From: Oreohelix idahoensis
Taxonomy: Eukaryota; Mollusca; Gastropoda; Stylommatophora; Oreohelicidae
NCBI GenBank assembly: GCA_024509875.1
Contig: JAMPIV010017806.1
Location: 1 to 64,000, forward strand
DNA length: 64,000 nt
Direction of reading: 5' to 3'
Shown here: piece after piece, positions 56,101-64,000 of the stretch
Layout of the letters: the number at the start of each line of letters is the position of its first letter
Position numbering within the stretch: the first letter of the stretch is position 1
Position numbers and translations under genes: made by a program
Notes under the pieces: generated by a model
Told to the model about the DNA's origin: nothing
Databases searched by the model: none
What the model saw: the letters and a program-made list of their open reading frames with translations, nothing else

Positions 56101-58153
56101 AGAGGATCATCCTGATGATTGGGACAGGGTCCTACCTGCAGCTCTCTTTGCTTATAGAGAGGTTCCCAACGAGCATACACGATTTTCTCCTTTCGAACAT
56201 GTCTTTGGCGCGCAACCGCGCGGTCCGATGTCCTTGTTACACGATTTGATAACTTCCGATAATATTGACGATGATACACAATCGTCATATGAATATATCA
56301 TTGCTCTTAGGGAGAAAATTATCGAATCGTGCAGATTAGCAACTTCATCTTCCGAATTTGCGAAAGAAAAGGCTAGGCGATTTGCTAACAAAAAAAGACG
56401 CCTACGTCAACTTTGTCCTGGAGACAAAGCGTTTGTCTTACTTCCCTCAAGAGAGAACAGACTTCTCATTTCATGGAAAGGTCCATACACTATAGTCTCG
56501 AAAATGTCAGATGTCGACTATATCGTCGATGTGGATGGAAAGCATAAAACCTTTCATATAAATATGCTTACAGAGTTTATTGAACGTCCAGACTATTTGC
56601 AGCCTATTTTTCAGGCGACGGACGACTCTCCAGTCCAACATGGTCACATCTCATCCCTGTCTGTTATACAGGATGAGGAAACTATTTTTTCTGACGTTAA
56701 CTTACCTCTTCCTGCGAATCCACTTAATTCTACGGAATCATGGAAAAACGTTACTGTTTCTTCGAATTTGTCTTTTGAGGAGCAACGTCAAGTATCCTCT
56801 ACGCTACAATCGTATCAGGATGTCCTTACCGACATTCCTGGACACACAGATGTTATAGAACATGACATCATACTTACTGATCGTAATCCGATCAGAGTGA
56901 GACCATACCCAATACCTATTCATTTTCAAGCACAAGTCGAGAAAGAATTGGATGAGATGATTCAACTGCAAATAATTGAACCATCCACTTCAACTTATTC
57001 TTTGTCGATAGTTATTGTTCGAAAGAAAGACAATAACATACGTCTTTGCGTTGACTATCGCAAATTAAATCAAGTTACGAAGTTCGATGCTGAACCTATG
57101 CCTTTATTAGATGATCTACTTATTAGACTTTCTAAAGCTAAATTCTTTACTAAACTAGACTTGTCGAAAGGTTATTGGCAAGTCCCACTGATGGAACACG
57201 CCAAACCTCTCACTGCTTTTTTGACACCTAGGGGTCTGTTTCAATGGAATTTTATGCCTTTCGGGCTTATGAACGCCCCAGCGACTTTCGTGCGCATGAT
57301 GCGACGAATTCTATCAGATCGTGCAGATGTCATCGCATATTTGGACGACATCTGTCTTTTCAGCGATACTTGGGAAGAACACTATTTGGGTCTAAAGGAA
57401 TTGCTATCTACTTTACGTGAGCATAGTTTGACTGCAAAACCCTCTAAAGCTTTTGTTGGGTTTAGTGAAATTTCTTTCCTAGGTCATCGGGTTGGTCATG
57501 GTCTGTTGAAGACAGAGGACCAAAACATTTCGAAGATATTAAATATCTCGGTTCCGAAGACAAAAAAGCAAGTGCATAGTCTCTTGGGATTAATACAATT
57601 CTATGGAAGATTCATTGAGAATGTGTCCTCCATTATGGCACCACTTTCATCTTTATTGAAAAAAGGTTCTCCTAATATGGTGCGTTGGTCCCAAGAATGC
57701 CAATCTTCATTGGATCAGGTTAAGAATTTGTTCTCATCTCATCCTATCTTAAGACTACCAACGATTGATAAGACTTTTGTTCTTCGTAGTGATGCCTCTT
57801 CCACTGGAATTGGAGCGGCACTAATGCAGGAGTATTCAGGAACTCTGCATCCTGTAATGTATATCTCTAGGAAGCTAAATGCGGCAGAAAGGAATTACTC
57901 GGTTCTAGACCGTGAATTGTTGGCTATGGTTTAGTCCATTCTTAAGCTACAAAGGTTCCTTCTGGGCGCGCATTTCTTTATGGAAACCGACCAAAAAGCT
58001 CTTACGGCTATGCAAAGTAAGGATTTGAAGAGCTCGAGATCTACTCGTTATGCTATTGCTCTTCAGCCTTTCCATTTCACGGTGCGAGCTATCCGTGGTT
58101 CGGATAATGTGATGGCGGACATATTGTCTAGATGCCCACATGATTCCAATTAA
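53178..58153 (+). pseudogene. Element C gag-pol polyprotein, two lesions
   Basis: Clearly homologous to element A's product along its whole length and with the same order: coiled coil, gag, basic RG/N-rich region, C-P-Q-C...S-C-G-H motif, protease D-S-G-C, integrase H-H-C-C and D-D-35-E, reverse transcriptase Y-L-D-D, then RNase H. Two lesions break it. In the coiled coil, a run of A near 53,597 has lost one base relative to the preceding repeat unit, moving translation from the first frame (53,178-53,705) to the second (53,642-57,934). In RNase H, the Trp codon of the AMVW motif is TAG at 57,932-57,934; homology continues in frame to TAA at 58,151-58,153. The N-terminal coiled coil is longer than element A's through repeats of about 30-36 bp (EERKLQAAA type). 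In the RT, AYSSP is changed to TYSLS. Not translatable as one protein. Confidence 0.94.
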
Positions 58154-58616
58154 ATCTTGTGTCCTAGTTTTTCCTGATACACTTTCAGACTTAGGTCTGT
58201 CCTTAATATCCTAAGATATTGTAATACAAATGTATTTGGATAATGTATAAAGAATTTAATAAATTTGATTTTGTCCATCCATCAGTGATATGTTGCTAAT
58301 ATAGCATTGTAATTCATGATATTTGTATATTGCTATAATTATAGTATTTGATAATGTTTGACATACGATTGGTATTGCCAGCAACTTAGGTTTCTTTAAG
58401 GATACCCCCTGAGTATGTTTGGCTTAGAGGAAATATTTTCTCTTATGATGCGGGATGATTTTTACTCTCTCCAGACGCTTTATTTATGCGTCTATTGTAC
58501 CTGATATTAGGTTCATTCTTTCATGAGCACATAATTGATGCTTGTGCTATCTTGCTCATGCACTTATTTTTTTTTTTTAAATGTATCATTTTTTTTACAG
58601 GGGGGTTGTAGTAATA
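58154..58616 (+). other. Element C 3' untranslated region and polypurine tract
   Basis: AT-rich. Hairpins AGAGGAAA-TATT-TTCTCT near 58,426 and AGACGC-N9-GCGTCT near 58,474. Two T-runs (58,567-58,577 and 58,590-58,597) precede ACAGGGGGGTTGTAGTAATA, which abuts the LTR and is the probable polypurine tract. The T-run/G-rich layout matches element A's. Confidence 0.65.
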
Positions 58617-59764
58617 TGTTGCTGTCATTTTCGACGGAGTCATCTGTCAAGTTATTTGCTTATGTTTTATCATAAGAATAATTGTGTCTTTACCTTGCGA
58701 TGTCAGGTTGATTAGGGGTTGTCTTCCCTTGTTTGTTCATTCATTGTGTTTTACCTTTAGGGTCAAAGGTAGACAGTTCGGGCGTGGGCCCATGCGCAGG
58801 TTTTTTAAGCGCCAAGTTGAGTTACTTCCGTCAGGCCAGAGATGTAAGCTGGCTTCAGAGGGACGAACGTCCATTGTGTTTTCGGGGAAAAATCTTCGAA
58901 GTGACTGCGTTGGCAGTTCTCCCCAGTGATTCTCTGTACGTCGGAATGACGACAGAGTTCGTTATTATGTTCTGAGGATTCTGTGCAAGGTAACACCGAC
59001 CTTTTCTACATTATTATGCTTCGGTGGCAGAACATGTTTAAGGTTACCAAGACTGTGAACTACAGCTCACCGATCCTACATTACAGAACTTATACATTAT
59101 GCTCAAGATAGCTATTTAAGACTATTTGTCTTTAAACGAACCGAAGTCCAGCGACAAAGCTATATTGTGGGAACCGCAGATTGGCGGTATATTTATATCT
59201 ACATAAGCATTACTGCAGGGTTGATGTTAACCTGCTAAAAGAAGTACACAAGTGACGTCATAACGAGGCCTGTGTTAAGGCTAATATACTACAGCCTGAT
59301 AATGTGCAATTGGCGGGGAATGCCAAGTTGCACCTGTATGTCAAAGTGATTAAGGTATCTGACGCGTTTAGTCAGAGATACCAGGGCGGCGCTACGAACT
59401 GACATTATTAAGGAACATTGTATTGACCATGCACGAATATTCAAATGTTTACCAGCCTTTTGAATGCCTGATGTATACCTAACGATTTCCGGTCAGCATG
59501 ACCTTGTGTACACTGACTGTTCCTGTTGATGCTATGTGTGTTGTCGTCAATAAATGTTTTGAAATGTGCCAGCAGTGTCCAAGCATCTTTGACTACTGCA
59601 TGTGAGTGTATGGGTTGCATGATACAACAGATACGAGTCTAAACACATTCGCGCCTTCATTCGCACCCACACTCAGCTCATCATACGCCAGCACTACACA
59701 TCTTAACAACATGTATACTGTCTTGTGCCAGTGATCACCTCAACAAGAGAAAAAGACAGTTACA
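58617..59764 (+). repeat. 3' LTR of element C
   Basis: 1,148 bp, mate of 40,801-41,947, followed by GGTAT (59,765-59,769). Confidence 0.95.
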
Positions 59765-60395
59765 GGTATCTAGGCGATGAATTTGTGTGTTTGATCTTCC
59801 AGTCCTTAGTGAAATTTCTGTATGCTTGACCTGAGAAATGTGGAACCTTGTCAGATCTAATTTCATCTGAGATGCCAAATATGCTGCAATACTTCTTTGT
59901 AATGTCTGCAATAACAGCTGATGGTGAGGGTTGTGGAAGTTTCTCAATGATGGGAAATTTGCTATAATAATCAGCAATAATAAGTAAGTCATTCTTGTCG
60001 ATGGAGAAAATATCAGTCCCTATGATGCTCCAATGGCATAACGGTATGTCTGATGGTATGAGAAGTTCTCTGCACTGCCTATTGACATGTTCTGTGGCAA
60101 GTTTCTCTTTAACATGTATATGATACTTTCTAGGTGGGTCTATCTTTGGTTCAGCGTTGTCTTTTAAAAAGAGTCTTGCCTTTCCTGGAAGTTTGCCTAT
60201 TCTGTCAAACTGTTCTGGGAATCGCTGTTTAAGGTCATCTACTCCAGTGATGTGTGGAGTAAGATGTTCTTTTTTGTCAGCTGTAATGTTGTTAATGGTT
60301 AATACACGCAGCTTTTCGCATATTGGTAAACCTAAAAGTGCAGGTTCTTCAACATCTACCAGGTAAAATGTTGACGATGTCCATTCAGAGTCTCT
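59765..60395 (-). pseudogene. Element D: protease tail joined to integrase, RT and RNase H deleted
   Basis: The minus-strand frame continues in register from the stop at 60,396. It starts with SSTFYLVDVEEPALLGLP, the stretch after a gypsy protease, then reads to IDPPRKYHIHVKEKL, the beginning of reverse transcriptase. Near 60,090 it passes in frame straight into CRELLIPSDIPLCHW and IIGTDIFSID, the start of the integrase core. Reverse transcriptase and RNase H (normally about 500-600 residues) are gone. Catalytic D residues of the integrase are visible in GTD and RSDK. The frame is cut at 59,769 by element C and resumes at 40,800. Confidence 0.88.
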
Positions 60396-61142
60396 TTATG
60401 AACATTCAAGTGTTATTGCTCCAATACAGTCTACATTTGTTCCATTGTAAGCTCTTAGCTTTGTTTTGCCACTCCTACTTTTCACATCACTTGTGGGAAA
60501 TCCTTGCTCATCCACCTTATCACGCATGATCTGTCTGAATATTCTTAGAGGTAGAGTGTTTCTTTGGGCACCTGTGTCTATCTTGAAACGAATATATCTT
60601 TCTTTGTGCATTTTAATCCCTGGTATTCTGAATTGTATCTTGCAGAAAGCCTGTGTTCTCTCTGGTTCGTTACTGAAAGTTAGTACCTTCACAATATCAA
60701 AAGTGGAAGGATCACTTTCTTCACTAGAGTCAAAGTCTTCAGTCATCATAGAATGTGTTTGTTTTGATGACTCTCTACTGTGAAGTTTGTGTTGCGCATT
60801 GTCTCGTTTCCTCTTGAAACAAAATTTTATCCAGTGGCCCCTCTTTCTGCAATAATGACACGCAGAGTCTTTAGCTGGACAGTGGTTTTGTATGTGGTTT
60901 AGGCCACAACGTTTACACATAGCACCTCTGCTTGTATTGTGTTTTTCTTGTTGCTTAGTACCAGTTGCTTTGTTGTGTTTAGGTTTATAGCTTTTTACTG
61001 CATCCACCTGGGCTGCTAATGTACCTTGCTGAATTTGTTTAACATTTAGTTTTTGTGCCTCATGTTTCCTGCCTTCATCCAAAAGTTGTTGTAAAGTTAG
61101 TGTATCACTCTGGCTCAGTAGCCATTTCTGGAACTCTGGCAT
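60396..61142 (-). pseudogene. Element D: gag C-terminus, nucleocapsid and protease
   Basis: In the same frame as the upstream gag piece, separated by one TAA (61,188-61,190). It holds the end of the capsid region (QKWLLSQSDTLTLQQLLDEG) and two nucleocapsid knuckles (C-K-R-C-G-x(4)-H-x(4)-C and C-H-Y-C-x(4)-H-x(4)-C near 60,905-60,825). A Ser/Asp-rich linker follows, then the protease with active site KIDTGAQRNTLP near 60,590-60,555. It ends in TAA at 60,396-60,398, a nonsense codon, since homology continues in frame. K02A2.6-like gypsy type. Confidence 0.88.
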
Positions 61143-61187
61143 TGGTGTGCTAAGCAGTATTTGTTCAATAATTCGCTCTTTTTCTTC

Positions 61188-61580
61188 TTATTTGCTAAAT
61201 TTATATAAACTTGTTTTCTCCTTAATGCGTGTGAAGAAATCATCTAGACTTTCATCAGGTCTCTGCCGCAGGTGGTGAAGTTCTAATCTTGCCGCTCTAA
61301 AGTTTGTGTACTTTATGATCAGACGTTTTTCAAATTCGTCCAATATGGCTACGGGGTCGGTTGCTGACTCAACGGGCATGGAGGTAGCACAACTATTGTA
61401 AATTTTCAAACCTTCATCGTCCAGTGCTTCTAAAATATATGGAGTTAAGGCTTGACCTTCCAGACCAGTGGTCTTGGAATAGAGATCTATGCGTTGGCGC
61501 CATAATAGGAAAGCTTCACTTTTATCATCTCGACCGGCAAATCGCATTTGGGGTGCGCTACGGTAGTGTTTGGCTGCCAT
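61188..61580 (-). pseudogene. Element D: gag N-terminus
   Basis: Begins with an ATG in MAAKHYRSAPQM and encodes a gypsy-type gag capsid region (LLWRQRIDLYSK, LEALDDEGLKIYN, ARLELHHLRQRPDESLDDFF). It ends at TAA (61,188-61,190) and continues in the same frame beyond it, so this is a nonsense mutation. The ATG lies about 95 bp after the 5' LTR. Confidence 0.85.
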
Positions 61581-61675
61581 GGTTTGACCTCAACGTTGAA
61601 AGTTAGTCGAACAAACTGTACTAACGTGTTATCGTGTAGCTTTTTGCATCGGTCCGGTATCGGCCGCTGCCACCA

Positions 61676-61838
61676 TGTAATGTTATTATGTATGTATATA
61701 AGCTTTACTACGTCCTCTTCACACGCACACATAAGTTTCACAATGCACACAGTAACGCTTGATCAGTTTACCGCCATTCAACTTTATTTCCTAATACTCG
61801 CACATGTGTAGTGTCGTATTTTAATGTATTATATTACA
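61676..61838 (-). repeat. 5' LTR of element D (short, 163 bp)
   Basis: On the plus strand it runs TGTAATGTTATT ... TATTATATTACA, ends that are inverted repeats in the usual TG...CA form. On the sense (minus) strand it includes AATAAA. It is followed directly by TGGTGGCAGCGGCC, a plausible primer-binding site. No second copy is visible in the window because the 3' end is truncated near 40.0-40.3 kb, so this call rests on end structure and position only. Confidence 0.6.
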
Positions 61839-61959
61839 GAAACAAGACTATATCCCAACCTGGAGAAACTTAAAACCACAAAAACTTGAACTTCAATATG
61901 GACAAGTAGTGACGAAATTGGCTCAGCCGTCCAAAACGGATGAAGGTCCTCTAGTCAGG

Positions 61960-62388
61960 ACTTCATGATACAATAATATTTAACTCAAATGTCAAGTCAA
62001 TCCTATTGTATGGCTCCGAAACATGGACAACGACAAACACAACAATCAAGAAGTTTCATACTTTCATAAATAGGTGCACGTGTAGAACTGAAATATTGAA
62101 AGATCACAAACATGGAATTGATGACAAGAACAAGTGCAACAAGAGATGAGAATAAGGCGCTGGAGATAGACAGGACACTTCATTAAGGAAATCTGTCGAT
62201 AGCATTACCAGACAGTCATCGTTAATTGAATCCCCAGGGTAAGAGAGAAAGAGGGAGCACATGGGGAAGATCTCGTAACTGGAGACAGAGATGGAAGGGA
62301 TGAAGATATGAAAAAACCCAGAGCTGATAGCACGTGACAGGAGTGCTCGGCACATGTTTGTTGAAGGCCTAAGCTCCTTGGGAAGCTA
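61960..62388 (+). pseudogene. LINE 9, 3' end of reverse transcriptase
   Basis: The sense frame resembles the end of LINE 1: FNSNVKSILLYGSETW near 61,980-62,030, then a degraded F-I-N-R-C, R-x-W-R-x-x-G-H, and the terminal FVEGLSSLGS ending at TAA near 62,388. Many indels. A (GAT)n tail follows. Confidence 0.8.
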
Positions 62389-62397
62389 AATGGTAGT

Positions 62398-62440
62398 TAT
62401 GGTGATGATGAAGATGATGATGATGATGAAGATGATGGGT
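62398..62440. repeat. (GAT/GAA)n LINE tail microsatellite
   Basis: GATGATGAAGATGATGATGA follows the LINE 9 stop directly, the kind of simple tail RTE-like LINEs carry. Confidence 0.85.
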
Positions 62441-63069
62441 AAATAAGGGTAAAGTGGTTAAATTTGCATTTAAAAAAATACTGAAGACAGAGTTACAAAT
62501 TCGTAAACATATGAAAGATGTTTAAATGGTGTTTACATTGTGCTTCTGTTGTATTTTTCGTTTGTCAAACTAGTTTCAATACCCTTTTATTTTAAAACAT
62601 TTATTTCATATATTCTGTGATTTTATAAACATGATTATAAGCACAATTAATAACGATGACGATGTAAAATGTACCTTTTCATTTTTTTCTCCATAAAATT
62701 TCATATTTCAGGTCGGATGTGTACACCTCTACACACTGCCGTATGTGATGTTTTCCTGCTCGCCCGTACCGTATTAGCTGGCTATAAATAAAAAGTAATT
62801 TATCTCACATATGGATGCATGTTTACATTATATTTGACAAACAAAATTTGTCACGTTTAATAAATGTAGTCACCTACTACCACCAACTTCAATGTGTCTC
62901 ATCTGCGAATGAATTCAACATCTACTATCAACTATACGCCATTTAACAAAATTTCGAACACTTCTTTCCCATATAACTATACTACATAAAGCTTCTCACA
63001 TTACAAACACATACATTGAGTATCAACAATATAATATATGACACGTTTATGAACAAGTCTCCAATATTA
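62441..63069. other. AT-rich sequence, nothing recognised
   Basis: No open frame of note, no repeat seen. Confidence 0.5.
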
Positions 63070-63335
63070 AGAGCCACGGTAGCACAGTAATTAGTGCACT
63101 GGCTTCTCAGCTCACACCTCATTTGAAGTGGGATTGTTTTTAGACCGCAAACGACTCAGGAGTCGACCCAGCCTCAACAATTGGGTACCAGAGTAACTCT
63201 GGGAAGGTTGAAGGTGGCGGGCGTGATACTGACCACATCACCACTAGTGTACCGTATGGTCAAGACAATATGGGCCTAACTCCATATTCCCAATATGTCT
63301 CAATGGGCGTGTAAACGGGACCCCTGTCCAGTATT
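63070..63335 (+). mobile_element. tRNA-derived SINE, copy 2 (diverged)
   Basis: The same family as 32,690-32,960: GAGCC-CGGTAGCA-AGT, TTAGTGCACTGGCTTC, GGTACCAGAG, CTCTGGGAAGGTT, then ATGGGCCTAA and CAATGGGCGTGTAA in the same order. The A box is damaged (TAGCACAGTAA) and the B box region is deleted, so this copy cannot be transcribed from an internal promoter. Confidence 0.85.
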
Positions 63336-63894
63336 ACAACTTAACTGTTGTCATATTTATAAACGTATCCATCAACTATAATAATAAAAATGAATAAATA
63401 AATAAATATTTTTTTAAAAATCTCTTTACGAGTGCCTACAATATATCTATTTATGTGTATTATTTTTTTTACAACTATAACAAGACACACAAATGTACCT
63501 ATTTGCTGGTAAGAACATACACTTTATCACTTTTACAAACTTATCTATCCACTACTTAACAAAAAAAAAAAAAAATTACAATTTCTATATCAACGAATTC
63601 ATTCACTATCGACTAATAATATTTGCTTACACATTTGTAATGTATACATCCGCGGAACTATTAACTGCATAAAATAGTCTGTATTTATGGACCCGTTTAA
63701 CAGGGTTGCCACTCCTAAGTGTTTCCATCTAAATCTAGGTTTGTTTGATACCGTCTAGGGGTCTAGGCTTTTTTTTTCGTGAAAAAATCTGGGTTTATTT
63801 TCTCTGCCACTTAAAATTCTTTATTTTTTCATTTGCGAACTACCGACATCTGCTTTCGGCGGACGTTCGTATTCAAAATGAGGCTAAAAAAATT
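63336..63894. other. AT-rich sequence with A and T runs
   Basis: Contains an A run near 63,560-63,575 and T runs near 63,768-63,777; nothing coding is seen. Confidence 0.5.
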
Positions 63895-63950
63895 TAAAAG
63901 TCGCTAGGAGGTATGGCGTTCTAGAGGTACCGGGTTCGATTCCCAGGTGA
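63895..63950 (+). mobile_element. Possible tRNA-derived SINE head at window edge
   Basis: GTCGCTAGGAGGTATGGCGT followed by a B-box-like GGTTCGATTCC (63,930-63,940). No convincing A box. The element would continue past the window end, so it is only a suggestion. Confidence 0.35.
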
Positions 63951-64000
63951 GTGAATATAGATCATGGACAATTTTTTCAGAACCAGTGGTCCTAATGATA

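Larger units (their letters stand above)
40801..59764 (+). mobile_element. Element C: Gmr1-order gypsy LTR retrotransposon, interrupted by element A
   Basis: The span is 18.96 kb, of which 9.73 kb is the nested element A plus its target duplication; the element itself is about 9.2 kb. LTRs of about 1.15 kb begin TG and end CA, and GGTAT duplications flank it. It is inserted in the integrase frame of element D in the opposite orientation. Its gag-pol frame at 53,178-58,153 has integrase before reverse transcriptase. By eye the LTR pair differs at about six substitutions and one indel, so the insertion is young. Confidence 0.93.

Overview
This window is eukaryotic, very probably from a marine invertebrate, with a mollusc such as a gastropod my best guess. 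The support is split genes with GT-AG introns, tRNA-derived SINEs, LINEs of the type common in mollusc assemblies, pogo/Tigger and hAT transposons, and LTR retrotransposons with long LTRs. I cannot name the species. Nothing looks bacterial. Most of the sequence is transposable elements and tandem repeats. The only host gene I can support is a minus-strand alpha-1,3-fucosyltransferase (glycosyltransferase family 10).

Region by region: 1-5.0 kb is non-coding, with poly-C, poly-G and AT tracts. 5.0-10.7 kb holds three decayed plus-strand LINEs, the third broken up by minisatellites. 11.5-27.9 kb is the fucosyltransferase locus. Its exons lie at 11,516-11,874, 18,639-18,759 and about 27,272-27,888, and its introns hold a 2.2-kb tandem array, LINE pieces, a SINE, a probable solo LTR and a complete non-autonomous LTR retrotransposon (20,512-26,835, TSD GGAAG). 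27.9-30.1 kb is a 50/53-bp satellite array next to the first recognised exon. 31.8-35.2 kb is a minus-strand LINE split by a short retroposon and by a Tigger transposon that itself contains a SINE. 35.5-37.4 kb has a long hairpin and a broken hAT transposase. 38.3-40.0 kb holds more LINE pieces.

40.0-61.8 kb is a three-level nest of LTR retrotransposons. The outermost, element D, is a minus-strand gypsy-like element whose integrase is split by element C (40,801-59,764, TSD GGTAT). Element C is in turn split in its leader by element A (43,203-52,930, TSD GATAC). A and C are related gypsy-type elements in which integrase lies upstream of reverse transcriptase, the rare order known for the Gmr1 group. 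A has one uninterrupted 1,615-codon gag-pol frame. C has one frameshift and one nonsense codon. D has lost its reverse transcriptase and RNase H.

61.9-64 kb is a LINE 3' end, SINE copies and AT-rich sequence. The most notable items are the Gmr1-order elements with conserved structured leaders, the non-autonomous LTR element with unidentified reading frames, and the fucosyltransferase whose final conserved cysteine position is a stop codon. All calls were made by eye from the sequence. No database search or alignment program was run.
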